Part shown: one piece after another, positions 9,801 to 22,332 of the stretch
Layout: each line of letters begins with the position of its first letter
Position numbering within the stretch: position 1 is the first letter of the stretch
Assembly: GCA_025890175.1 (NCBI GenBank)
Contig: JANPYM010000003.1
Span: forward strand, 1,027,795-1,091,794
DNA from: Ciborinia camelliae
Taxonomy: Eukaryota > Ascomycota > Leotiomycetes > Helotiales > Sclerotiniaceae
Reading direction: 5' to 3'
Length of the DNA stretch: 64,000 nucleotides
The notes under the pieces: generated by a model
What the model saw: only the letters and a program-made list of their open reading frames with translations
Told to the model about the DNA's origin: nothing
The model's database searches: none
Position numbers and translations under genes: made by a program

Positions 9801-11695
9801 TCATGCTTACAAATATGAGTATTGCTACACAATATTCACAGTTTGATATTCCATGGGCACCATCAACTGGCAAGTCATTGCAGCTTGTCGTCTATTTTGG
9901 TCTTGCAATGTCCGCATACCCAGGATTCTTCTCCTTGTATCCCACCGTCGAAAGAACCAGGAATATTCGAGGTCTTCAATATTCTAATGGTGTTCGGTCA
10001 CTTCCATTGTGGCTCTCGTATTTAGCCTTTGACTTTATCCTAGTTCTCATCTCGAGTGCACTGAGTGTTATAATTTTTGCAGCTGCATCATCTTCAGTCT
10101 GGTACCATGTGGGCTATTTATTCATCATATTTGCACTTTTCGGTTTGGCTTCGATTTTGCTATCATATGTTATATCACTTTTTGCCAGCACACAACTTTC
10201 CGCATTTGCATTTGCTGCTGCTGGACAAGCCGTCATGTTCCTCATCTATCTAGTTGCGTATCTTTGCACTTTGACCTATGCCCCAATCAACGAAATCGAT
10301 TCAATCCTTATCATCGTGCATTTCGTCATTAGTGTTTTCACACCAATGGGAAGTCTTATCCGAGCATTGTTCGTCGCATTGAATCTTTTCTCCACCACAT
10401 GTTCTGGCGAAGAATTGGCGCCTTACCCTGGAGGAATCCTACAATATGGTGGACCTATCTTGTATCTAATCATCCAGATATTTGCCCTGTTTGCCATTCT
10501 CCTCTGGTATGATAGTGGCTCTATAGTCGCTTGGTTCCGAAGACATCGAAAGTCATCCACCGCAGTGACTGAAAATGAAGTTCCTGCAGATGAAGAAATT
10601 GCCGAAGAACTTGTCCGTGTAAACTCATCAAACGATGGTCTTCGAGTTCTTCATCTTACCAAGAATTTCGGCTCTGTGACAGCAGTTGAAAATATGACAT
10701 TTGGAATAAAGCGTGGCGAGGTATTTGCACTCCTTGGACCAAATGGTGCAGGGAAGTCCACCACTATATCATTGATCCGTGGTGATATACAACCAAGCAA
10801 GAATGGAGGGAATGTTTTTGTGGAGAATATTGAAATCAATAGACATCGTGCAGATGCAAGGGCTCATCTGGGAGTCTGTCCTCAGTTTGATGCTATGGAT
10901 CAGATGACCGTTCTCGAGCACCTTACATTTTACGCACGCGTCAGAGGTGTCCCAGATATTGAACATAATGTTCAAGCCGTTCTTCACGCAGTTGGTCTCC
11001 AAGCCTTCGATTCTCGTATGGCAGCCAAACTCTCCGGCGGCAATAAACGAAAGTTGTCTCTTGGCATTGCTTTAATCGGTAACCCGACTGTCCTACTCCT
11101 CGACGAACCATCATCTGGTATGGATGCGGCTGCTAAGAGAGTTATGTGGAAAACGCTCGCCTCGGTTGTTCCCGGTCGTTCGCTCCTGCTTACAACCCAT
11201 AGTATGGAGGAAGCGGACGCTCTAGCTGACCGTGCAGGTATCATGGCAAAACGAATGTTGGCCATGGGAACCTCTGATCACTTAAGAAGCAAATTTGGTG
11301 GCGCATACTACATTCATTTGGTTCTCAAAAGCGCTCCCCACACGACCGATCATGAGATTTCGACTCTGCGGGCTTGGATCAAAGACAATTTCCACCATGC
11401 AGTTATCGAAGACAAGACATTCCACGGACAAATGCGATTTTCTGTTCCCATTTCCAGCTACTCTTCTTTCAAGCCACTCGACGATAAATTGAACGTGGAA
11501 TCATCAGATGACGAGGAGATCAGCAGCCGTGGCACGAAGCATGATGAAAACACGTTGCGAGATACGCCGGGGATTGCATCTCTTATGATGAAACTGGAAG
11601 ATCAGAGGGAGGAACTGGGGTTGGAGTATTATTCGGTGAGTCCGACGACTTTGGATCAGGTTTTCTTGGAAATTGTCGGGAATCATTATGTGTAG
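6854..11695 (+). CDS. ABCA-type full ABC transporter, 1613 aa
   Basis: A single uninterrupted frame encodes the (TMD-NBD)x2 layout of ABC subfamily A. The first membrane half has a lone N-terminal helix (about 27-45), a long luminal loop, then a cluster of helices at about 225-435. NBD1 follows: Walker A GANGSGKST near residue 519, signature LSGGQKRKL near 606, Walker B and D-loop CVDEVSSGLDP near 630, H-loop TTHFLDEAD. The second half has a helix at about 840, a luminal loop and helices at about 1010-1220. NBD2 has GPNGAGKST near 1296, LSGGNKRKL near 1392 and LLLDEPSSGMD near 1415. ABCA proteins usually move lipids or sterols across membranes; substrate here is unknown. Note that NBD1 has DEV where DEP is usual, while NBD2 is canonical. 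Lack of introns over 4.8 kb and lack of RIP signs beside an AT-rich island are notable. Confidence 0.95.
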   Translation: MGLSRQIRTLTRKNILIALNRHAFSTCIRAFVLPVALIIFLSYARNLFIPPSTYGIGSSHTIRSLAEGLNAATGGRNTLAFVNNGLTGGDIDDVIAGLTLQAEAVGAKVQRLTTEAELLDVCKSSLRGATSCYGAIVFQSSPSEGTGGIWNYTMRADGAFGTKIDVTKDTNDAELFLLPLQRAVDFAIASRNTTIDQNALPTIVHEYPYTSQTQKQRETAIRTNYQTAIINILGVAFLIGMVGVTYHLTGFIASERELGMSQLLEAMMPNLRRWEPQVARILSYHLAFDILYIPGWIIMAVVLGVGVFAQTSMAIVIIYHVLAGLSLTSFSILGAAFFKKAQLSGISLAIITLLLGVLTQVIDKTNSGTVAILSFLFVPCNYVFFLIFMARYERQDIGTNLVRAAPNNPWPLPGITLWVFLIIQIFVYPILGALVERYLFGTASKGRSVVGQGSEKHAKSLGPNALETVRLQNFTKHYRPNWFRLKTAGFTKIPKATVVAVKDLSLTASKGQILVLLGANGSGKSTTLDAIAGLNTVTSGNITVDGTGGLGIAPQKNVLWDELTVEEHIHIFNSLKSTGPRDSKAALKELIVAIDLDRKIGAKSKTLSGGQKRKLQLGMMFTGGSSVCCVDEVSSGLDPLSRRKIWDILLAERGSRTIILTTHFLDEADLLADRIAILSKGTLRAEGSSVELKEKLGGGYRINLPSSHEHKAPPQIEGINQHVSFGQITYVASTSKEAAQIIKRLEKENITEYQLSGPTIEDVFLQLADEIRAERDESFSLQILSSDNEQYGKEKEPVTKLAMVSTHERPALELYTGQNIGFFRQASVLFRKRLTVLRRNYLPYIAALLLPIIAAGLVTLFLKGFKGAGCTPTDRVSDSPSENLFAVEKYDLVIGPSSRFTTEVIASLFEPLLFGLFPTQNQIQNHTHLVDTLPQFNDYINRNFANVTPSGFFLDNSGSQTTLAYKGNGDIYNAVWGQNVMDIMLTNMSIATQYSQFDIPWAPSTGKSLQLVVYFGLAMSAYPGFFSLYPTVERTRNIRGLQYSNGVRSLPLWLSYLAFDFILVLISSALSVIIFAAASSSVWYHVGYLFIIFALFGLASILLSYVISLFASTQLSAFAFAAAGQAVMFLIYLVAYLCTLTYAPINEIDSILIIVHFVISVFTPMGSLIRALFVALNLFSTTCSGEELAPYPGGILQYGGPILYLIIQIFALFAILLWYDSGSIVAWFRRHRKSSTAVTENEVPADEEIAEELVRVNSSNDGLRVLHLTKNFGSVTAVENMTFGIKRGEVFALLGPNGAGKSTTISLIRGDIQPSKNGGNVFVENIEINRHRADARAHLGVCPQFDAMDQMTVLEHLTFYARVRGVPDIEHNVQAVLHAVGLQAFDSRMAAKLSGGNKRKLSLGIALIGNPTVLLLDEPSSGMDAAAKRVMWKTLASVVPGRSLLLTTHSMEEADALADRAGIMAKRMLAMGTSDHLRSKFGGAYYIHLVLKSAPHTTDHEISTLRAWIKDNFHHAVIEDKTFHGQMRFSVPISSYSSFKPLDDKLNVESSDDEEISSRGTKHDENTLRDTPGIASLMMKLEDQREELGLEYYSVSPTTLDQVFLEIVGNHYV

Positions 11696-12149
11696 GAGGA
11701 GAATTATGCGGTGCCCAAGGATCGGGAGAAGAAGGTATTTCGGGGGTTGTTGAAGAGGTTGGTGGGGGAAGGGATAAACGTATAGATGGATGAATAGATA
11801 GGTTGGGTCGAGAGGAGTGAGGAATAAGGAATAAGAAGCGAATTGGGAGGGGGTGAGATAGAATACCTGGTAGAATATAGAATACGGAAATAATATATAG
11901 CTAGCATTTGTTGAAGATGACATATATAGAATATGGGGTATAATTACATAGAGTTTTGTAGATAGATACCTACCTTAGAGGAAAATGAGGGTATTTAGGT
12001 TTGTTGTATATTAGTTGTTAGATAAATAAAAAAAATATAGCAACTTTAATTTAAATAAAAATTTATATAACCGTTTTTTATTATAATTATAAAATTAAAT
12101 TAAATATAATCAAAACTACAGATATCAAAATTTATGGATATACAAACTT

Positions 12150-12400
12150 AATCAATTTAATTATATTACAATATAAACCTTTTCAATTATATTTATTTAT
12201 ATTTATTAAAAATTTTATATTTGTCTCAAAATACAATCGAATAAATTGCTTACATCTAAATCTATTTATATTCACTATTAACTTTATATCCATTTCAAAA
12301 TATAATCGAATAAATCGTTTATATCTAAATTTATTTATATTTATTGAAATATTTATATTTGTTTTAAAATATATATAACTGAATCGTTTATAATCATTGT
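12150..12400. repeat. Tandem repeat of about 70-bp period at the island edge
   Basis: A motif reading a-aatcgaataaat-g-ttacatctaaat recurs near 12230 and 12301, with a more diverged version near 12370 (aactgaatcgtttat). Differences between copies are mostly C/T and G/A. Confidence 0.6.
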
Positions 12401-13504
12401 TTTTGAAAATCATTTTAATAAAATTATAAAACGTTAAACAGATTTAAAATATTAAATAAATAAAATAATATTAATTGTATAAAAATAAATTCGATTTACA
12501 AATATATTTAATATATAGACTGTAATCTTAAAATATAGAATATAAATTGTATCAATATTATATTTGAAATTATACCTAAAATTTCGGATATATAAATTAT
12601 TGTATTTTATGATTTGATATATTTCTAAAAATATATATATAATGAAATTTCATTTTATATTAATTTTTTTATTTCTTTATTTTAAGCCTAATTTCTTTTT
12701 TCTATATTTTTTATAATTATAATCTTTAATTTCAATTTCGATCAAACTATTTAATTTTCAACGCTTTTTTAAAAAATTATAATAATTAATATATAATATA
12801 ATTATATTAATATAAATATTTTAATATATATTAAATTATATAAAATTAATATTAATAATAATTTTATTAATTATTTAAAAATTTATTTAAAATTATTTTA
12901 TTTTTTAATAATGTTTTTAGATAAATAAAGTTTAATATAAATTTTAAATAAAAATAAAAGTTATAATTTGTAATAATAATTTTATAAATTAAAAATAATT
13001 AAATAATATATATCAAAAATTAAATATTCTAATAAACTTTTTATTATATATTTTTTTATTATTAATTAATTTTTTTAAAAACTAAAAATAATTAAATTCA
13101 ATTTTACTTATTATTTTCAAATTATTCAAATAACTTATATTACATTCCTAATACTTCTAACTATATTTTTTTTTCAACCAAATTTTTATTTCTCGCTATT
13201 TTTTCTACCTCATCAATTGTTTTTAAAACTAAAATATTAACTTATTTTCAAATAATCTTTTTTATTATTATACAAAACTGAAAATTCGGATTTATATTAA
13301 AAACCAAAATATAAAATAAAATTATTTACTTCAATATCAAATAATACAAAATACTTACTATTAAAAACTAATACTTTATATTTATCTCAAAATCCGATTA
13401 CTTTACCCCCTACCATTTGCTTTAATATATCATTTATCTTTTTATATTTCTTTTTTTGTTTATTTATTTTAACTATTTAATTAAAAAAAAAAAAAAAAAT
13501 TGGT

Positions 13505-13580
13505 TATACATACCTAACTTACCTAACCTACCTACTTTACCTATCTTATCTACCTTACCTACCTTACCTACCTTACCTAC
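13505..13580. repeat. (ACCTACCTT)n-like simple repeat
   Basis: Imperfect tandem acctacctt/acctacc units directly after a long A run. It is one of the few C-rich patches in AT-rich island 1. Confidence 0.8.
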
Positions 13581-16500
13581 CAAAATTAAAAATAAAATTA
13601 AAGATTAGAATCAAGTTTTTTTTATTAAACTTATATTTAATAAAAATACCCAATAAAACTAAAAATCCTAAATTAAACTAAAATCAAATTATTAAATTAT
13701 AATCAATTTTTTTGTTTTTATTTTAAATTTATTTAAAAAGTTATATTTTTTTATAACTAAATACCCAAATACAAGATTAATAACAATAAATTGTAAAATA
13801 TTTAAAAAAGTTTATTTTAATTATTATCAATTTCTTTTTAAATTGTATAAAAATTATATAAAAATTAATAAATTAACAATTTTAATTTAAAAATCCATAT
13901 TTACTTCTTAAATTTTTAAAATATCCATTAAATTTTGGATTTTAAGTTATAACCAATTTATTTATATATATTATAAATATAATTTTCGAAATATTAATAA
14001 TATATAATTTAATATTAATATTATAAAGGTTTTTGAAAATATAATAATTATATTTTAAAACTTTAAATAAATTTTTGAAATTATTATTAAATTCTTTGAT
14101 TATTTAATAAAGATTAATATATATAAATTTTGAATTTATAAAAAAGTATTATATTTTTTTAAATATATTAATATTTTATATATTAATTTATATATTTTAA
14201 ACTTTATTATCAACAAAATTATAAGTATAATTAATTTTTTTGTTTATATAATAAATATAATTAAAAAAATGTTTTTAAAACATTTTAATGAATAAACAAT
14301 TATATTATTTGCTATAAAATATAATTATATTCTTATAAATTTAATACAAAAAACTTTATTATTATATCAAAATAATTAATATTTTAATAATTAATAAAAT
14401 ATAAGTATACTATATTATAAAAATTAAAGATTAAATTTTTTTAAATTATTTGAATAATACAAAATAAAGGTTAATAAATTATTTAATAATAAATTATTGA
14501 AATATTAAAAATAAATTATTATATAATTAGTTTTTTTAATATTAATCAAATAAAATATTTTATATTTTGAAATATAAATATAATAAAAAACAAGATTTAT
14601 TTATATTATATTATAATATCAAAATAAAATATATAAAAATTTTATAATATACTTACAATAATCTTATTATTATTTATTGTTTATTTAATATATTCTGTTC
14701 CCTTTATATATATATTATAATAATAATATTATTAATAAAAATATTTATAAATTATAAAATCTTCTTTTATAATCTTTAATTAATTTGAAAACATAAATAT
14801 AATAATTTGAATTATTTAAAATAATATATTTTATCGAAAAAACTTTATTTGTAAATAATTTTAATTAAAATAAATATAATAATAAATTTAAAAATAAAAT
14901 TAATATAATAATATTGATTATCAAATATTATTAATTATAAAATTATCAAAATCAAATAAAATTTCCAAAATTTCTTTAATAAAATTTAATTTAATTTTAT
15001 TTATATAAAAGTTTTATACTATAAAAATATCGAAATAAATTTTTTTTACCTAATATCAATTTTAATATAAAAATTATTTATAAATATTTATTGTTTTTTA
15101 TAAAATATTTTAGCTTTATTAATTATTTATATTTTATTTTAAAATATAATAATTATATAATTAAGCTTATAATTTAAATATATAATATTAATTTAAATAT
15201 ATAATATTTTAATATAAAAATACTTTAAATTAATAATATAACAAATTTTTTTAATAAAAAAAAATATTATTAAAAAATAAAATATATAAATTATTATATT
15301 AATTTTAAACTACAAATTAATACAATAAATCAAATAAATGATTTTTGTTTTATTTAAATTTATATAAATTTAATATTTTAATTATAATATAATATAATAT
15401 TATTTTTTAATATATTTTAATTCGAAAATTTTAATAATTTATTTTTTAAATTTATATTGAAATTTTAATATTTAATATCTAAAAAAACAATATAAAAATA
15501 TTTGAAAATAAAAATATATAATTTATATATTTTTTAATTTTTTTTTAAATAAAATATTTTTAATTTTATTACTACATCCTTTTTTCCAAAAATATTAATT
15601 TTAATAATAAATACAAAAATTCGTTATTTTTTTAATAAAAACTTTTAAATAAATATTATATCAAATTTAATAATAAAATTTATATTTTTTTAATATATTT
15701 TAATAAATTATTTGTAATTAATAATTATATACTATTAAAAATCTATATCTATCTAACTAAATTATTTAAATTATTATATCACAAAATCTTTCAAATTTAT
15801 AATATACAAAATATTATAATTTATCTCAAAAGTTTTTTTAAAAATTATAAAAAATAAATCTAAAATATTAGAATTTTTTAATATAATTAGAAATTTCTAA
15901 TTTTTAAATATAAACTATAATATAATCTTTTATAAAATTATAATCTTTATATATATTTTATTATTTATACATTTTAAAAAAGTATTTTTGCTTTTTTTTA
16001 ATTTATTTTTAATTAATATCAAATTTCTAAATAATTAAAAGTAAAGTTATTTTAATTCTATAATAAAATCGATAATATTTATATATATAATTTTAAATAA
16101 TTTGTTTAATATAAAAAAAATAAATATTTTTTAGTTTTTTTAAAAAAAAAATATTTTTTTAATAAAATAATTATTTAAATTTAATATCTAAACTTTAAAG
16201 GTTTTAATAATTTAATAATTAAAATAATTTTTTTTTAAAAATATAAAAATTATTTATTTTATTTATATTTGATTTTTTTTATAAATATATTATAATTAAA
16301 TATTATTTTATATAATATAATTAATTTAGATAAATAAACTTTTTAATAAAAATTTGGTTTTAATAATTAATTAATAAAATTTTTAGTTATTTTAAATTTA
16401 AAAAATATTGTAATAAATTAAATTATTTAATTTATTTATTTTTAAAATTTATTTATATTTTTATTTAATATATTTTGAATTTTATTAAAAAGATTTTTGT

Positions 16501-19500
16501 TTTGTTTTAAATCAAATAACAAAAATATAAAAAATAAATATTTAATTATATTAATAAAACTTTTATTGTATATTTTTTTATATAACTAAATTATAAATAA
16601 ATAAAATAAATTAAATATATAATAATTATATCTTATAATTTTTTTAATTTGATTTTTATTTTTTATTATAATATTAAATACAATTATTATAAAAACTAAT
16701 TTAATTAAAATTGAATATATATATATAATCATTTTAATTATATTTAATTTCAATTTTTTTATTATTTGTTTAAACTTTTATTTTATTGTAATATAAAAAG
16801 ATTTTTTAATAAATTGTTTTGTTAATTAATATTTTATAAAAAAAAATATAAATATAATAATCTAATTATATTTCTATATTGATTATAATTTTAAATAATA
16901 AATTGGATTTTGTATATATCCTTAATTCAGAAAAAATAAAAATATTTTTAATTTTGAAATATATTCTTGTTTTTCATTTTTATTTAAAATAACAATAAAA
17001 AGTAATATTTAAAAAAAATTTTTTATACTCGAAAATTTCAAATATATTAAATCTATAAAGCAATTACAAATTATATTTAATATAAAAGAAAACTAAACAA
17101 AAAAGGATTTTTTTTTGATTATATTTATTTTTTTTAAAAAAATATTAGATTTAGTTTTGTTTAAAAAAAAACAATGTTTTTTTATATAATATTGATAATA
17201 ATATATTTTTTTTATTTTTATAATATTAAAATATAAATTCGTTTTTTGATTTTAATTAATAATATATATTTGATATTTTTAATTAATATTTTGTTTTATT
17301 ATTTTAAAGTTTTCGTTATTTTAAAATATATTATCGATATATACTAATACAAAAATTATAATCAAAATCTTTTTATTATTTATTATAAATTTTATTTTTT
17401 TATCAAATTTTGTTAATTTATTAATATATATTATAATATTATCAAAATTAGAATTGTAAAATTTTAAAAGAAATATAAATATATTATTATTTATATATTT
17501 TAAATAAATATTAAATTTAATTAATTAAATATATATTTTTATTAATAAACGATATATATTACAATAAAAACTAAATATATTAATAAAATATAATAATGAT
17601 ATAAATAACATTTTATTATTTTTTAATTTTATTTTAAAAAAATATATTTTTTTAAATTGTTTGATTTTCAATTTATTAATTAGGAAATTATATATAATAA
17701 TTAATCTAATCTTGAATTGTTTAAAATTGATTATTTATTTAATATATTTATTATTTTGAAAAAAAGCTATTATTTTAAAATTTGAAATATTTATTTCGAA
17801 AATATAATATATCAATAATTTTAATTAATAATTAATAATATTTTTTTTCAAAATATAATAAATTAAATTTTTGATAAATATAATTTTATTTTTAATTAAT
17901 AAAATTATTAAATTATTAATTACATTAATAAATATTGAAAAAAATATTTTATATTTTATATATTATTCGATTTGTAAAATAATAATTTTTGGAAAGTTAC
18001 AATTGAATTTGAAATCTTTATTTATAAATCAAATTTTATTTAAATATATTTTAAAGTATTTTTTATTGTTACAAAAATAGATTATAAAATTGAATAAAAA
18101 AAAAAACTTTTTTTATATTGAATATATATATTCTTTATTTATAGTTTTAATAAAAGAATTTTAAGTTTTTTTATAATATAATTTATTTAATATATTAACA
18201 AAATATATTACATCGATATATATTTGAAATTTTAAGTTTTCTTTCAATATAAAAAAAAAAAATAGAATTAAATTAAATCAATATACTTTCGATTTAATTA
18301 CTATCTTGATTTTAAATATTTTTTTGACTTTTACAAATAAAAAAAATTGTTTTTTAATAAAAACAATAATTTTTTGTTTTTTTAATAATAATATTAATAT
18401 ATAAATAACAATTTGTTATTTCAATATATTAACAATTTTAAATAATAATTATATATTATTAAAATTTATTATTAATACAAATATTTTCAATAAAAATATA
18501 TATATATTACAAAATATACTTTTTCTTTTTATTTAATTTCTAAATATAAATTTAAATATATCCAGCTTGTTATTTTTATATTAAAACTTATATTTTATTT
18601 TTTCAAATTTAGTTTTAAAAAAATTAATAATAAATATTAATAATAAACGTTTTGGAAATAAAAATATTATATTTAATATTAATAAAAATTGATTATAATT
18701 AATAATAGATTTTTTTGAAATATTTATTTTCTAAAAATTCTTTTTGATAATTTTTTTGTTATTTTTAGATTTCCAATTTAAATTATTTAATTTTAAATTC
18801 TTTTCGAAAATCTTTTTAGTAATTAATAATAAATTTATAATATTAAAAATATTAAACAAATTTAAATCTAAATTTTTATTCAAATTTTTATTCGATTTAT
18901 TATTATTAAATATTATTTGGTTTTTTTTATTTAGATTTTTTATTATTAAAAACTTTTTTATTTCAATTTCTTTTTTATTTTATTAATTAATAATTTTAAA
19001 TTTAAAATTATTTGTTAATTATTATAATTGAATTTACTATTATATATAATATTATATATTGATTTTTTGTATTTGATAAAATATAATTATATTTAAAAGA
19101 AATTTGTTATACCTTATATTTAATTTAAATAAATTTTTAAGATTAATAAAGGCTAAATAATAATTAAGTTTTTTAACAAATAAATAATCAAAATTTTCGA
19201 AATTTTTGATAAATCCAAAATCGTATATATAATAATTATTATTATATATTGAGATTTATATCTTAAAAATATAAAATAATATATAATAAATATTATATCT
19301 TGAAAATTTGAAAAATAATCTTTATTTAAAATAAAAGTTTATTATAATATACAAAAATTTCTTTTAATTTGTTTAATAAATATTGAAAGATTTTGTATTA
19401 TCTTTATAAATCGCTAAATTAATTTCGAATACAAAAATCTGAATTATAAATTTTATATTTTAAAATATTAAATAAAAGATAATACAAATAAAACAAAATA

Positions 19501-21062
19501 TAATATTTTTTAAAATAATATTATAAAATTTTAAAAAATATATATTATTTATTATAAAAAATATTATAAAATTATAAGAAATAGAAATATTATTAATTAA
19601 TATATATTTTTAATTTTGTAAAATTATTTAATAAATTAAAATATTTAAAAATATAAAAATTATATTTTAAAAATACAAACAATATTTAATTATATAAAAT
19701 ATAAAATAAATTTTAATAAATTTTAATATTAGTATATAAAATATAATATAAAATAATCCAAAAATATAAAAATATATATAAAATAATTAATTTATTTAAT
19801 AATTATTAAATAATAAATTTCGAATTTGAAAAGTAGTTATAAATTTTGAAATAAAAAAATAATTGTTTAAAAAGAATTAAAATAAAAAGTTTTAAAAATT
19901 TTTTTGATATTATAATAATACTTTTTTATATTAAATATATTATATTAATAATAAACTTATTTTCTATATTAATATTAAGTGTAATACAATTAATAATAAA
20001 AAAAAATATTTTTTGATAATATTTTGTGATATTTAATAGATTAAATAGTAATTTTTTTATAATTGAATACAATTAATTAAAAAATTTTCAATATTATTAT
20101 ATAAATATTAAATTATAATAAGAATTAAAATAAAAATTATAATAAATAAATATTTATACAAAAATGCGATAATTTGTTAATAAATTTAATATTAAATAAT
20201 TTATATTTATTCAATTCAAAAAATATTTATTTATTTTTAATATAAAATATTTAGTTATATTAAATAATTTTACAAGATTTAATATTAAATTATCGGAATT
20301 ATATTTATATTATATATTTTATAATTTTATTTTAATTTTGTATTTTTATTTTTATATTTACAATTTATCAAATCTTTTATATCAATTTAAAAATATAAAA
20401 TTTAAAATATTTTTTATATAAAAATTATATATAAAAAAAATAAATAATTATTTTTTATTATTTATTTTATATTTTATTATTTGAATTTAATAAAAACAAA
20501 TGATTAACCATAATATTATAAAAAAATAAAAATAGATTTTTAATATTATTACAACAACAAATAATTAAAATATAACAAAAACAAAAACAAAAACAAAATT
20601 ATATTTAAAAATGTTAAAAAAATGTTTTATATAAATTTAGAATTGATTAATATATAAATATTAATAAAATTATTAATATAATTTAATAATTTAATTAATT
20701 TATTTTTTATATTAAAAAACTTTTTTGTATAATAAAAATAACAAAATTAAAATTCAAAAAACAAATAATTGTTTTTTAAAAAAATATTATTTTAATATTA
20801 AATTTATAAAATATCGATTTATAATTATTTGATATTAATAATTAAATCGATTTTAAAAAACATTAAAAATATATTAATATTATTATAAAAATAAATTTTA
20901 AAAAAAATAAAATTATTATTAATAAAAATAATTATTTTAATATTTTATTAAAATTTTAACAAAAAATAATTTATTATATTAATTGTTAATTTAAATAAAT
21001 ATTTTTATTAATTTTAAAATATAATATTAATAAAAGTTTAAAATATTTTAATAAAAATATTA

Positions 21063-21228
21063 TATTAAAAGTTGTCAATATGGTTATTCGATTTAGTACA
21101 GCCGGTTTAGTATAGCCTAATGTATATAATTGCTTATTTAAAAGTTCTCTAATAAAACCTACAATTCTACAATCAATCAATCAACTCTTGATTTCATAAA
21201 CCTTTCCATCGTAATCTGAACTTCAACA
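21063..21228 (+). repeat. Left LTR of the TRIM-like element
   Basis: 166 bp, decayed TG start (tattaaaag) and intact cttcaaca end. It aligns end to end with 22167-22332. Confidence 0.88.
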
Positions 21229-21243
21229 GGTTATAAGCCCAAC
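21229..21243 (+). other. Candidate primer-binding site (initiator tRNA-Met half)
   Basis: Starts at the first base after the left LTR. The 12-mer ggttataagccc is the reverse complement, with one mismatch, of GGGCTCATAACC, the anticodon stem-loop of fungal initiator tRNA-Met as I recall the yeast sequence. The mismatch is a G-to-A change. Priming from a cleaved initiator tRNA-Met half is known for Drosophila copia and yeast Ty5. Confidence 0.6.
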
Positions 21244-21271
21244 TACATACAACGTAACTATCAGTTTGGAA

Positions 21272-22050
21272 AAGGTTTCATAACCTTGCCAAACTTTAGA
21301 ATAAGCATTTGCGTCAACGATAATACATCTTATTTCGATTCAACGTTGGATAGCCTTGAATAGATATTCGATCCAACGATAGTTTTGAATCGATAACCTT
21401 GCCAGACTTCAGAATAGACATTTGCGTCAACGATGATGCATCTTATTTCGATTCAACGTTGAATAGCCTTGCCAGATATTGAAAGGTATTCGATTCAACG
21501 ATAGTTTTGAATTGACTGCCTTGCCAAACGTAAAAATAAGTATTTGCATCAAACAACGATTTGGACGCATCTTATTTCGATAACTTCGAACCTCTAGATT
21601 TTGATGGTTTCGAACCTCGATGGCCTTGCCAAACATTAGAATAAATATTCGAGCGTGCAACGAGCCTACAAACGAACAAGTGCAACTTTGGCCTTGCCAA
21701 ACTTTAAAATAAGTATTTGCGTCAAACGACGATTTGAACGCATCTTATTTCGAACTTCGAATCGACTGCTTTGCCAAGTATTAGAACAGACATTTGCAAC
21801 AATTTGAGCGCATCTTATTTCGAAATTCGAATCGATTGCCTTGCCAAACATTAAAATAAATATTCGAGCATACAACAAACCTGCAAACAAACAAATGCAA
21901 CTTTGGCCTTACCAAACATTAAAATAGATATTCGAACATACAACGAACCTACGAACGAATAAATGCAACTTTAGCCTTGCCAAGCTTTAGAATAAATATT
22001 TGCACCAACAATGGCTCGATAACCTTACTAGACTTTAAAATAGATGCCTA
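21272..22050. repeat. Internal repeats of the TRIM-like element
   Basis: The interior is built from about nine diverged units containing ccttgccaaac-tta-aataaatattcg and a gcatcttatttcga block, spaced roughly 60-130 bp apart. No frame runs through it beyond about 77 codons. Confidence 0.75.
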
Positions 22051-22166
22051 CAATATTTAGAATATTGAAAATATGGTAAAAATAAAAAATGCTATAAGAA
22101 ATAAAAGCTAGAAAGCTAAAATTAAAACTAAAAAGCTTTATCACAACCTTCCTATACAAAGGAATA

Positions 22167-22332
22167 TATTGAAAGTCGTCAATACAATTGTTCGATTTAG
22201 TACAACCAGTTTAGTACAACCTAACGTATATAGTTGCTTATTTAAAAGCTCTCTAATAGAACCTACAATTCTACAATCAATCAATCAACTTTTGATTCCA
22301 TAAACCTTTCCATTGTGATCTGAACTTCAACA
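22167..22332 (+). repeat. Right LTR of the TRIM-like element
   Basis: 166 bp beginning tattgaaag and ending cttcaaca; followed by the TATTA duplication. Confidence 0.88.

Larger units (their letters stand above)
21063..22332 (+). mobile_element. Miniature non-autonomous LTR element (TRIM-like), 1270 bp
   Basis: Two 166-bp direct repeats (21063-21228 and 22167-22332) bound a 938-bp interior with no coding capacity. The host pentamer TATTA is present directly outside both ends (21058-21062 and 22333-22337), a 5-bp target duplication. LTR ends read as decayed TGTTGAA...TTCAACA. All differences I saw in the first 60 bp of the two LTRs are transitions. Directly after the left LTR is a candidate primer site (see separate entry). 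Size, lack of genes and structure match terminal-repeat retrotransposons in miniature. Orientation is from the primer site. Confidence 0.88.
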
